From Nevskiales bacterium (GTDB lineage: Bacteria; Pseudomonadota; Gammaproteobacteria; Nevskiales; Nevskiaceae): a stretch of 64,000 bases of DNA. Below, one piece after another: positions 28,770 through 36,698 of the stretch (positions are counted from its first letter, which is position 1; each line of letters starts with the position of its first letter). The notes under the pieces were generated by a model. That model ran no database searches, had not been told where the DNA came from, and was given only the letters and a program-made list of their open reading frames with translations. Where the stretch lies: NCBI GenBank assembly GCA_028698335.1, contig JAQVDP010000006.1, forward strand, positions 175,423 to 239,422. Reading direction: 5' to 3'. The translations under genes were made by a program, and so were the position numbers.

Positions 28770-28797
28770 GGTTCTCCCCCGAGAGATGACGACCGGC

Positions 28798-29340
28798 TCA
28801 GGTGGCCGGTGGATCCGGAATCAGCATCAGCAGGTCGGTGACGCCGACCTCGGCGCCGGCCTGCGTCAGCAGCGTCGTGATCTGGCCGCGATGATGGGTC
28901 TGGTGGTTGAAGAAATGCATGATCAGCGCGCCGAAGACCTTGGCACCGGGCACGCCGCGCGTGCTGCGGTAGTGCAGCGTCTGATCGAGGTCCGCGTCGG
29001 CAAGCCCCCCGGCCCAGGCCTCGATCGCGTCATCGAGCAACTGACGCCGCTGGCTCAGGGATGGCAGGTCGGCGCAGACGGTCTCGTCCAGCGTGCGCGG
29101 CGTCGGCAAGGCGACGACCGGCTCCAGCACGGTGGATCCGGACGGATGCAGGGCGAAGCGCTGTAGCCAGATCGTATCGCCGACGACCAGATGATTCAGG
29201 GTGCCCAGGATCGAGCCGAAGAACGCGCCGCGGTCGGCGGTCAATGCCTCGGCCGGCAGGGTGGCGGCGGCCGCGTAGAGCTTGCGGTTCATCCACGCGT
29301 TGTACGACGCCATCAGTTCAATGTGCGCGCGCAGGTTCAT
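28798..29340 (-). CDS. DinB-family metalloprotein
   Basis: The 180-residue four-helix protein has the three metal-ligand His positions of the DinB family: NHLVVGD near residue 50 and the pair in FFNHQTHHRGQITTLL. Such proteins include mycothiol- or bacillithiol-dependent transferases, though the thiol used in a proteobacterium is unclear. Its start overlaps the YHS-protein stop by four bases. Confidence 0.9.
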   Translation of the reverse strand: MNLRAHIELMASYNAWMNRKLYAAAATLPAEALTADRGAFFGSILGTLNHLVVGDTIWLQRFALHPSGSTVLEPVVALPTPRTLDETVCADLPSLSQRRQLLDDAIEAWAGGLADADLDQTLHYRSTRGVPGAKVFGALIMHFFNHQTHHRGQITTLLTQAGAEVGVTDLLMLIPDPPAT

Positions 29341-29798
29341 TTCTGCAGTAGCCCGGGCCAGAGCCGGTCGGCGTCACGGATGTAGGCGTCGCGGTCGGCT
29401 TCCCATTTTTCCTGGATGGTCTTGTCGTAGTTCAGATACAGCTTGTCGCCGATCACGGTGAAGGCTTCGGGGTCGATGCCGGCGGTGCTGTTCTGCGACA
29501 CCGCGTAGGCGCAGTAGCCGCCGTACTGCGGAGCGTAGCGCTCGGGGTCGGCCTTGAAAGCGTCGCGGTGTTCGGCCGAGGCGAAGCGCCAGGTGGCGCC
29601 CATCCACTCGACCGTGTAGTCCTTGCTGCCCTTCACCGGCTTGTGATCGGTGTGATACGCGACCGCGTCGTAGCCCTTGATCGCGGTGTTGCCGAAAAAT
29701 CCGGTGTTGATCGGGTCCAGTGCCAGTGCCGCCGCCGACCAGGCGCCGAGCAATGCCAGCATGAGCGTCCGGAAAAGCGGGAGTCGAAGGACATTCAT
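29337..29798 (-). CDS. Secreted YHS-domain protein
   Basis: The 153-residue protein has a signal peptide (LFRTLMLALLGAWSAAALA) followed by a YHS domain: GYDAVAYHTDHKPVKGSKDY, WRFASAEHRDAFKADPERYAP, then GGYCAYAVSQN. YHS domains are thought to bind metal, often copper or zinc, and are frequent near metal-handling genes. It is exported to the periplasm and co-transcribed with the DinB gene. Confidence 0.92.
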   Translation of the reverse strand: MNVLRLPLFRTLMLALLGAWSAAALALDPINTGFFGNTAIKGYDAVAYHTDHKPVKGSKDYTVEWMGATWRFASAEHRDAFKADPERYAPQYGGYCAYAVSQNSTAGIDPEAFTVIGDKLYLNYDKTIQEKWEADRDAYIRDADRLWPGLLQK

Positions 29799-29848
29799 CG
29801 CATGTTCTCCAGTTGCGGGGCGCTTGGGGTGGCGCCCCGGTTGATGGA

Positions 29849-31012
29849 TCAGAACCAGTCGGTCGATCGCCTGCGGTCGGCCAGGAAGCGGGCCAGCAGC
29901 CCGAACGGCCCGACGGTCACGGCACCGAGCGCCGCATTGGCGCGGCCGATCTCGAAGGCGAGACGCCACTGCCGGAACATCGCGGCGTAGCCGCTCAGCA
30001 ACGGTGTATCCGGGTGATAGATGTGGGCGCTTTCGGCGGTCACGCCGTTGAGCTCGATGGCGCGGATGCCTTCGCCGCGGGCCAGTTCGGCGCTGCCCGG
30101 GCAGCGCAGGTCGACGCGGCCGAAGCAGTAGCCGGGGACGGCGTCGGTCAGGCGCGTCATCGCCGCGATCAGCGCCGGCGTCGCCAGGTGCCGGGCGTCG
30201 AGGAACAGCGCGCCGCGGCAGTGGGCGCCGATCTCGACCAGCTGCACGGTGGTGCCGTCGGCGGGGATGTGATCGAGCCGGTCGCTCCAGCGCTGCCAGA
30301 GCAGCGGCGCGATCAGGCGTGCGCGCGGGTTGGCGAGGATCAGTTCGCCGAGCGGGCGGCGGCCATCGCCGCGCACGGTCGGGAAGGTCTTGTGGACGAT
30401 GGACAGGATGCGCGCCTCGGCGTCGCCGGGCGCCCGCGCGACGAAGATCCCGAATTCCTCGCCGGCAACGTAGCGCTGGGCGATCACGTCGCCGCCGAAG
30501 CGGTGCAGATACTGGCTCAGCGCCTGCTCGTCGTGCGCGATGAACACGCCGCGGCCGCGCTGGCCGACATCCGGCTTGAGCACCACGGGAAAGCCGTGGC
30601 GGCGCGCGAAGTCCACGGCCTGCGCGTCGCGCGCCTCCGGGGCGTCGGCCGGCAGCAGCGCCAGCGGCGCAACCAGATCGGGCGCATGGCGCTGCAGGGG
30701 CGCGAGCACCTCGTGCTTGCGTTCGCCGACCACGCCGCCGGCGTCGATCGCCGGATTGGCAGCGGTGAACAGCGTCGGCCGGCGGTGGCGCAGGCCGAGC
30801 AGCAGAATCCAGACGACGATCGGGATATAGAACAGCCATGCCGGCCAGAATTCCCAGCGTGACGCCCGCGCCAGCGCGATCGAAACGCGCGTCCGCAGCG
30901 GCAGCCGGGGCCGGTCCGGATCCGTTGCCCAGGGCGTCCGCCCGCTGGCGGCGTCGCGCGGGGTTTCCAGCGGCGCGTCGAACGGCGGGGTGTCGAGCGG
31001 GCGGCCGTCCAT
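29849..31012 (-). CDS. ATP-grasp ligase-like protein with N-terminal membrane anchor
   Basis: The 387-residue protein has one N-terminal membrane helix (LFYIPIVVWILLLGL) and a cytoplasmic ATP-grasp domain from about residue 125: GFPVVLKPDVGQRGRGV (nucleotide loop), VAGEEFGIFVA, and a metal-binding end with FGRVDLRCPG and IELNGVTAES. ATP-grasp enzymes join a carboxylate to an amine or thiol through an acyl phosphate; the substrate is unknown. Its ATG overlaps the upstream stop by one base. The membrane anchor beside an OlsF-like enzyme would suit lipid head-group chemistry (inference). Confidence 0.82.
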   Translation of the reverse strand: MDGRPLDTPPFDAPLETPRDAASGRTPWATDPDRPRLPLRTRVSIALARASRWEFWPAWLFYIPIVVWILLLGLRHRRPTLFTAANPAIDAGGVVGERKHEVLAPLQRHAPDLVAPLALLPADAPEARDAQAVDFARRHGFPVVLKPDVGQRGRGVFIAHDEQALSQYLHRFGGDVIAQRYVAGEEFGIFVARAPGDAEARILSIVHKTFPTVRGDGRRPLGELILANPRARLIAPLLWQRWSDRLDHIPADGTTVQLVEIGAHCRGALFLDARHLATPALIAAMTRLTDAVPGYCFGRVDLRCPGSAELARGEGIRAIELNGVTAESAHIYHPDTPLLSGYAAMFRQWRLAFEIGRANAALGAVTVGPFGLLARFLADRRRSTDWF

Positions 31013-31524
31013 CAGTGGCTGTGCTCGTGGTGCACCGTCGCCGGGGCCTTGCCGAAATCGGGATTCAGCTCGATGCCCAGCGCCGCGAGGTGCAGCTTGA
31101 TCTGTGCATAGTGATGGATCGCGTGGCTGGCCAGGAACATCAGCTCGCGCTCGGCGCTGGAGAAGGTGACGAAATGTTCGTCGCCTTCGAGGCCGCCGAG
31201 CAGGTGGATCGCCAGCGGGTTCTTCAGGCCGGTCCGGCTCAGGGTGGCGAGCGCGGCGGTGATGGCGCCGATCCGGCCGCGCGCCACCTGCGGATCCTGC
31301 TCGACGCCCGGATCGCGCGGGCGCGCGTCATAGTCGATGGTGCGGGCCTCGAGCTGGGCGACGAACGCGTCGTAGTGTTCGACGACGTGGCGCAGATGGG
31401 GACCGACGAAGTCCGCGTAGCGGACCTCCGGATGTGCGGCGCAGCAGTCCAGCAGCTCGAGCGCCTGTGCCAGGACGGCGCGGTTGAAGTTCAGCAGACG
31501 CGGGGCCTGCGGGGGTGGTTGCAT
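31012..31524 (-). CDS. DinB-like four-helix protein
   Basis: The 170-residue protein resembles DinB-type helical bundles. Three His positions could bind metal: HLRHVVEHYD and SHAIHHYAQIK, the latter a DinB-like final helix. The C-terminus is His-rich (VHHEHSH). It starts one base after the stop of the membrane-protein gene and overlaps the ATP-grasp gene, so it belongs to the same operon as a second DinB-type member. Confidence 0.75.
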   Translation of the reverse strand: MQPPPQAPRLLNFNRAVLAQALELLDCCAAHPEVRYADFVGPHLRHVVEHYDAFVAQLEARTIDYDARPRDPGVEQDPQVARGRIGAITAALATLSRTGLKNPLAIHLLGGLEGDEHFVTFSSAERELMFLASHAIHHYAQIKLHLAALGIELNPDFGKAPATVHHEHSH

Positions 31525-31525
31525 G

Positions 31526-31963
31526 TCAGCTCTCGATCAGCGCGACCGTTTCGGGCCGGCGTTCGCGCGCCAGCAGCGCGGCATAGGTCACGCAAAACAG
31601 GATGGTGGGAATCAGGCCTGGCGCCAGTGTCAGCCAGATGTGTGGCGAGCCGTTGACCGTGTGGACGATGATCAGCGCGGCGTAGGTGTAGACCATGCCG
31701 CCCGAGAATGCGGCGACGGCACCGCCGGCCTGCGTCCGGGTGCGGGCGTAGGCGCCGCGCATCGCAGCGGCGCTGGTGAAGGTCAGGGTCGCACTGGTCG
31801 CCCAGTGCAGGGCGCCGGCCCGCAGTGCCAGTGCGGTGCCGCCGTCGAGGTTCGCGTAGACCGCCCAGGCGCCATAGGCCAGCGCGCCGAGCGCCGCGCC
31901 GATGGGGCTGCCCATCAGCCAGCGCAGGCGTGCGGCAAAGCTGTTGGAGTCGGGAGCGGACAT
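31526..31963 (-). CDS. Small integral membrane protein of unknown function
   Basis: The 145-residue protein has four hydrophobic segments (for example IGAALGALAYGAWAVYANL and WLTLAPGLIPTILFCVTYA) and no recognised family. It is the first gene of the minus-strand array that runs down to the OlsF-like acyltransferase, with only one base between it and the next gene. Confidence 0.75.
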   Translation of the reverse strand: MSAPDSNSFAARLRWLMGSPIGAALGALAYGAWAVYANLDGGTALALRAGALHWATSATLTFTSAAAMRGAYARTRTQAGGAVAAFSGGMVYTYAALIIVHTVNGSPHIWLTLAPGLIPTILFCVTYAALLARERRPETVALIES

Positions 31964-32268
31964 CTTCTCGGTCGGCGGCGGGCGGGGCGGCAGGAATGGG
32001 TGCGGGTCAACCGCGGCATGATGCCGCGCAAAGCTGAACGGCCGCGGAATCCGGCCGCCGGCAAAGGCGGGTCGCGCCGCGGCCGGCGCGGATCATAGCG
32101 CCGGTGGCGGAGTCATGGAGGGGGCGGCGGACGGACGGGCGTTGCGGCATGTGCGGACTGTAGGCGCAGTGCCGCGATTGGGGCAGGCGCGAACGTCCGC
32201 AATTCATGCCCGAGCGTACCGTGGGCACGGCACCGGAATACCGGGCCGGGCCCGCGGCGCGGTGCCGC
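31964..32268. other. 305-base intergenic region upstream of the seven-gene operon
   Basis: No credible coding sequence is seen. It should carry the promoter of the minus-strand operon that begins at 31963 and the 3' end signal of prpR, but I see no clear -35/-10 pair or T-tailed hairpin. Confidence 0.4.
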
Positions 32269-34203
32269 TCAACCGGCGCCGGTGGCCTTGAGCTTGCGCC
32301 AGAGCGTGCTGCGGCCGATGCCGAGACGCTCGCAGGCCAGCGCGCGGTCGCCGCCGCATTCGTCGAGCACGCGCAGGATCTCGGCGCGTTCGGCCTCGCG
32401 CTGGCGGCTGCGCAGATCGGCCGGTGGCGTGTCGGAATGGGCGCGCAGCTCGGGCGCCAGTTCGTCGAGCTGGGCGGGGCCGAAGCCCTGTCGCGGGTCG
32501 AGGTCGCTGCAGTACACGGCGACGCGTTCGATCAGGTTCTCCAGTTCGCGTACGTTGCCGGGCCAGGCGTAGTGTTCGAACGCCGGCAGCAGTACGCCGA
32601 GGATGTCCGGCGCCGGAACCGTGGCGCCGAGGCGGCGCAGTGCCTTGTCGAGCAGGTCGCCGGCGAGCAGCGGCAGGTCCTCGCGCCGGTCGCGCAGCGG
32701 TGGCAGCTCGATGCGCAGGATGTTGAGGCGGTAGTACAGGTCCTGCCGGAATTGGCCTTCGGTGACCCGGTCGGCCAGGTTGCGGTGCGTCGCGGCGATC
32801 ACGCGCACGTCGACCGGAGTCGGTTCGGTGGCGCCGAGGCGCAGCACCTCCTTTTCCTGGAGCACGCGCAGCAGGCGGGTCTGCAGTGCGATCGGCATCT
32901 CGCCGATCTCGTCGAGAAAGATCGTGCCGGTATGCGCGGCTTCGAACAGGCCGGCCTTGCCGCCGCGTCGCGACCCCGAAAACGCGCCTTCCTCGTAGCC
33001 GAACAGCTCGCTTTCGAGCAGCGATTCCGGAAACGCCGCGCAGTTGATCGCGACGAACGGGTGGCGCTTGCGGCGGCCGGCGTTGTGGACGCCCTGCGCC
33101 AGTAGCTCCTTGCCGGTGCCGCTCTCGCCGATGATCAGCACCGTGGCGTCGGTGCGCGCGTACTTCGCGGCCAGCGCCTTGCTGCGGGCGATCGGCGCCG
33201 CGTCGCCGAGGATCTGCTGGAGTTCGTAGCGCGCCGCCAGATGGCGCGGTTTCTTGCGCGAGCGCAGGCTGCGGTCGACGCGCTGGATCGCGGTCGAATC
33301 CTGCAGGGTCAGGACCGCGCCGGTCTGCGTGCCCTGTTCGAGGATCGGCATGCGGTTGGCGACGAGGGTGCGCGTACCGAGGACCTGGATCTCCTCGAGT
33401 TCGGTGGAGCCCTTCTCCAGGGTGCGGCGCAGGCTCAGCTCCGGGGCGATGCGGCTGAGCTGCTGCCCCAGCGCGCCACCGGCCACCGGGCCGAGCAGGC
33501 GTTCGGCGGCCGGATTCACCGACTGGATGGTTTCGTCCATGTCGACCGCGATCACGCCTTCGTTGAGCTGCTGCAGGATCGTGTTGAGGCGTTCGCGCCG
33601 GGCCAGCTCGGTGCGGCCGATGCGCGCGATCTCGATCGCGTCGTCGATGGCCTGGCGCACGGAGTCCTGCGAGTACAGGAACACCCCGGCCAGCCCGGCG
33701 GCCTCGGCGAGGTCGGTGACCAGGCCGGGGCCGACGATCGCGCCGACGCCCAGCGCGCCGAGCTCGCGTACGCAGTCGCGCGCATCCTCGGCCGAGGTGT
33801 AGCTGCGCTGCTCGATGTCGAGACCGAAGGCCTGTTTGACGTCGCTGAGCTGCGGGGTGATCTGGCGGTGGGTGACGATGGCGATGCGCTCGCTGATGCG
33901 GCGCGCCCGCGCCAGCGCGCCCATCATGTCGAGGCCGGTGACCTTGACCAGCGCAACCGGAATCTGGGTCTCGCGGCGCAGATAGTCGCCGTTGGAGCCG
34001 GCCGCGACGACCACGTCGAGCCGTCCGCCGAGCCAGGCTTCGCGGATCGCGCTGAGCGCGTCCTCGAAGCCCTTGTGGACCACGCGCACGTCGGCCTGCG
34101 CGGCGTAGCTCGGCGCGATGTCCTGAAACAGCTGTTCCAGGCGGCTGATGCTCACCGCCCAGATGATCGGCTTGCGGCCCGGTTCGGCGCGGGACAGCGG
34201 CAT
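32269..34203 (-). CDS. prpR: Sigma-54-dependent propionate catabolism activator PrpR
   Basis: The 644-residue activator has an N-terminal PrpR_N sensor domain (about 10-200) that should bind 2-methylcitrate, a PAS-like linker (NEGVIAVDMDETIQSVNPAAERLL), an AAA+ domain with GESGTGKE and FLDEIGEMP, and a Fis-type helix-turn-helix at the C-terminus (ACERLGIGRSTLWRKL). The sigma-54 contact loop reads GAFSGS where most activators have GAFTGA. It is divergent from prpB, whose promoter has a sigma-54 signature. Confidence 0.96.
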   Translation of the reverse strand: MPLSRAEPGRKPIIWAVSISRLEQLFQDIAPSYAAQADVRVVHKGFEDALSAIREAWLGGRLDVVVAAGSNGDYLRRETQIPVALVKVTGLDMMGALARARRISERIAIVTHRQITPQLSDVKQAFGLDIEQRSYTSAEDARDCVRELGALGVGAIVGPGLVTDLAEAAGLAGVFLYSQDSVRQAIDDAIEIARIGRTELARRERLNTILQQLNEGVIAVDMDETIQSVNPAAERLLGPVAGGALGQQLSRIAPELSLRRTLEKGSTELEEIQVLGTRTLVANRMPILEQGTQTGAVLTLQDSTAIQRVDRSLRSRKKPRHLAARYELQQILGDAAPIARSKALAAKYARTDATVLIIGESGTGKELLAQGVHNAGRRKRHPFVAINCAAFPESLLESELFGYEEGAFSGSRRGGKAGLFEAAHTGTIFLDEIGEMPIALQTRLLRVLQEKEVLRLGATEPTPVDVRVIAATHRNLADRVTEGQFRQDLYYRLNILRIELPPLRDRREDLPLLAGDLLDKALRRLGATVPAPDILGVLLPAFEHYAWPGNVRELENLIERVAVYCSDLDPRQGFGPAQLDELAPELRAHSDTPPADLRSRQREAERAEILRVLDECGGDRALACERLGIGRSTLWRKLKATGAG

Positions 34204-34228
34204 GGCTGCGCGGGTCCGTGTCTCTATG

Positions 34229-34257
34229 GTGAAACGTATTGTGCCATAAGTGAAACG
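34229..34257. promoter_or_regulatory. Direct repeat upstream of prpB, candidate PrpR enhancer
   Basis: GTGAAACG occurs at 34229-34236 and again at 34250-34257, 21 bases apart, or two helical turns. It sits about 110-135 bases upstream of the sigma-54 promoter, a normal place for an activator site. An AT-rich stretch at 34302-34325 between the repeat and the promoter may hold the prpR promoter and aid DNA bending. Confidence 0.45.
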
Positions 34258-34364
34258 ACGCCATCGGTGCGCGCCCCATCTCGGGGCGGCAGAGGTGCAG
34301 ATGAATACATATAAAACATAGGCTTACGAATCCTTGGTCGTTCGCGGGCGCCGCCGCTCCAGGT

Positions 34365-34380
34365 TGGTACGCCCCTTGCG
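34365..34380 (+). promoter_or_regulatory. Sigma-54 promoter of the prp operon
   Basis: TGGTAC-GCCCC-TTGCG matches the -24/-12 consensus TGGCAC-N5-TTGCA. The invariant GG (34366-34367) and GC (34378-34379) are exactly ten bases apart. It lies about 30-40 bases before prpB and opposite a sigma-54 activator gene. Confidence 0.85.
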
Positions 34381-34418
34381 CCTAGGTCGCCGCACACACT
34401 CCGACGAGGATGTCCCAG

Positions 34419-35321
34419 ATGACCCAAAACACTTCCAACGCGCAGTCCGCCGGCGCCCGTTTCCGCGCCGCGGTCGCGGCCGAGCGTCCGCTGCAGGTCG
34501 TCGGCGCGATCAACGCCAATCACGCCCTGCTGGCGCAGCGCGCCGGCTTCAAGGCGATCTATCTGTCCGGCGGCGGCGTCGCGGCCGGTTCGCTGGGCCT
34601 GCCGGATCTGGGCATCTCCACGCTCGACGACGTGCTCACCGACGTGCGCCGCATCACCGACGTCTGCGACCTGCCGCTGCTGGTCGACGTCGACACCGGT
34701 TTCGGACCGTCGGCGTTCAACGTCGCCCGCACCACCAAGAGCCTGATCAAGTTCGGTGCCGGCGCGATGCACATCGAGGACCAGGTCGGCGCCAAGCGCT
34801 GCGGCCACCGTCCGAACAAGGAGATCGTCACCCAGCAGGAGATGGTCGACCGCATCAAGGCCGCCGTCGACGCCCGTACCGACGAGAACTTCGTGATCAT
34901 GGCGCGCACCGACGCGCTGGCGGTCGAGGGCCTGGACAAGGCGATCGAGCGTGCCGTGGCCTGCGTCGAGGCCGGCGCCGACATGATCTTCCCCGAGGCG
35001 ATGACCGACCTGGCCATGTACAAGGAGTTCGCCGCGGCGGTGAAGGTGCCGATCCTGGCCAACATCACCGAGTTCGGATCGACCCCGCTGTACACCGTCG
35101 AGGAGCTGCGCGGGTCCGACGTCGGCCTGGTGCTTTACCCGCTGTCGGCGTTCCGCGCCATGAACAAGGCCGCCGAGAACGTGTATAACGCCATCCGCAA
35201 GGACGGCAGCCAGAAGAATGTCGTCGACACCATGCAGACGCGGATGGAGCTGTACGATTCCATCGGTTACCACGCCTACGAGCAGCGGCTCGACGCGTTG
35301 TTCGCGCAGGGCAAGAAGTAA
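34419..35321 (+). CDS. prpB: 2-Methylisocitrate lyase PrpB
   Basis: The 300-residue enzyme splits 2-methylisocitrate into pyruvate and succinate, the last step of the methylcitrate cycle. It shows the isocitrate-lyase family signature KRCGHRPNK with the catalytic Cys, the DVDTGFG metal-binding loop and IEDQVG. An ATG nine bases earlier (34410) is possible, but the ribosome site GAGGA is correctly spaced only for this one. It is first in the operon behind the sigma-54 promoter. Confidence 0.97.
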   Translation: MTQNTSNAQSAGARFRAAVAAERPLQVVGAINANHALLAQRAGFKAIYLSGGGVAAGSLGLPDLGISTLDDVLTDVRRITDVCDLPLLVDVDTGFGPSAFNVARTTKSLIKFGAGAMHIEDQVGAKRCGHRPNKEIVTQQEMVDRIKAAVDARTDENFVIMARTDALAVEGLDKAIERAVACVEAGADMIFPEAMTDLAMYKEFAAAVKVPILANITEFGSTPLYTVEELRGSDVGLVLYPLSAFRAMNKAAENVYNAIRKDGSQKNVVDTMQTRMELYDSIGYHAYEQRLDALFAQGKK

Positions 35322-35417
35322 GGCCCGCACTCGATACCAAGGCGCCTGCGTTGCGCCGTCCATGATTGATTCACCGTGGTCCTGCCGCGCAGGAAAACGA
35401 GACCAGAGGAGCTAGTG

Positions 35418-36569
35418 ATGAGCGAAACCCCCACCCCGGGCTTCAAGCCGAAGAAGTCCGTCGCGCTGTCGGGAACGGCGGCCGGCAACACCGCGCTGTG
35501 CACCGTCGGCCGTAGCGGCAACGATCTGCACTACCGCGGCTACGACATTCTCGACGTCGCCGAGGCCTGCGAGTTCGAGGAGATCGCCCACCTGCTGGTG
35601 CACGGCAAGCTGCCGACCGTCGCCGAGCTGGCCGCGTACAAGGCCAAGCTCAAGGCGCTGCGTGGTCTGCCGGCGGCGGTCAAGTCGGTGCTCGAGGAGC
35701 TGCCGGCCAACAGCCACCCGATGGACGTGATGCGCACCGGCGTTTCGGCGCTGGGCTGCGTGCTGCCGGAGAAGGACGACCACAACCATCCGGGCGCGCG
35801 CGACATCGCCGACCGCCTGATGGCGTCGCTGGGTTCGATGCTGCTGTACTGGTATCACTACAGCCACAACGGCACCGTGATCGACGTCGAGACCGACGAC
35901 GACTCCATCGGCGGCCACTTCCTGCATCTGCTGCACGGCGAGAAGCCGAGCGAGTCCTGGGTGCGGGCGATGCACACATCGCTGATCCTGTACGCGGAGC
36001 ACGAGTTCAACGCCTCGACCTTCACCAGCCGTGTCATCGCCGGCACCGGTTCGGACATGCATTCGTGCATCGCCGGCGCGATCGGCGCGCTGCGCGGGCC
36101 CAAGCACGGCGGCGCCAACGAAGTCGCGTTCGAGATCCAGAAGCGCTACGACAATCCGGACGAAGCCGAGGCCGACATCCGCGCCCGCGTCGAGAAGAAG
36201 GAAGTGATCATCGGCTTCGGCCACCCGGTCTACACCGTCTCCGATCCGCGCAACAAGGTGATCAAGTCGGTCGCCAAGCAGCTCTCCGAGGAAGCCGGCA
36301 ACACCAAGATGTTCGATATCGCCGAGCGTCTCGAGTCGGTGATGTGGGACATCAAGAAGATGTTCCCGAACCTCGACTGGTTCAGCGCCGTCAGCTATCA
36401 CATGATGGGCGTGCCGACCGCGATGTTCACGCCGCTGTTCGTGATCGCGCGCACCAGCGGCTGGAGCGCCCACGTCATCGAACAGCGCATCGACGGCAAG
36501 ATCATCCGTCCGAGCGCGAACTACACCGGTCCGGAAGACCAGAAGTTCGTGCCGATCGCCGAGCGCTGA
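35418..36569 (+). CDS. prpC: 2-Methylcitrate synthase PrpC
   Basis: The 383-residue citrate-synthase-family enzyme condenses propionyl-CoA with oxaloacetate. Catalytic residues appear in [26 protein letters not shown] (first His regions), [13 protein letters not shown] and the Asp-bearing FPNLDWFSA. The N-terminal lead [24 protein letters not shown] is typical of PrpC. AGAGGAG lies before this ATG; an upstream GTG in frame is not needed. It follows prpB by 96 bases. Confidence 0.97.
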   Translation: MSETPTPGFKPKKSVALSGTAAGNTALCTVGRSGNDLHYRGYDILDVAEACEFEEIAHLLVHGKLPTVAELAAYKAKLKALRGLPAAVKSVLEELPANSHPMDVMRTGVSALGCVLPEKDDHNHPGARDIADRLMASLGSMLLYWYHYSHNGTVIDVETDDDSIGGHFLHLLHGEKPSESWVRAMHTSLILYAEHEFNASTFTSRVIAGTGSDMHSCIAGAIGALRGPKHGGANEVAFEIQKRYDNPDEAEADIRARVEKKEVIIGFGHPVYTVSDPRNKVIKSVAKQLSEEAGNTKMFDIAERLESVMWDIKKMFPNLDWFSAVSYHMMGVPTAMFTPLFVIARTSGWSAHVIEQRIDGKIIRPSANYTGPEDQKFVPIAER

Positions 36570-36580
36570 GGTCGACTCCG

Positions 36581-36616
36581 TCGCGGAACGGGGTCGGTAT
36601 CGGCCTCGTTCCGCGA
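36581..36616 (+). terminator. Strong hairpin between prpC and acnD
   Basis: A 15-base-pair stem (36581-36595 with 36602-36616, two G-U pairs) closes a six-base loop, 12 bases after the prpC stop. There is no T-run, so full termination is unlikely. It more probably tunes readthrough or protects the upstream mRNA 3' end inside the operon. Confidence 0.6.
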
Positions 36617-36698
36617 TTGCGTTGGGCCCTCGAGTCCCGATCCGCCGCGCCGACCCCGGCCGCGAACCGACCCTCCCCCCATTTGCGAGCGTCCGCCC

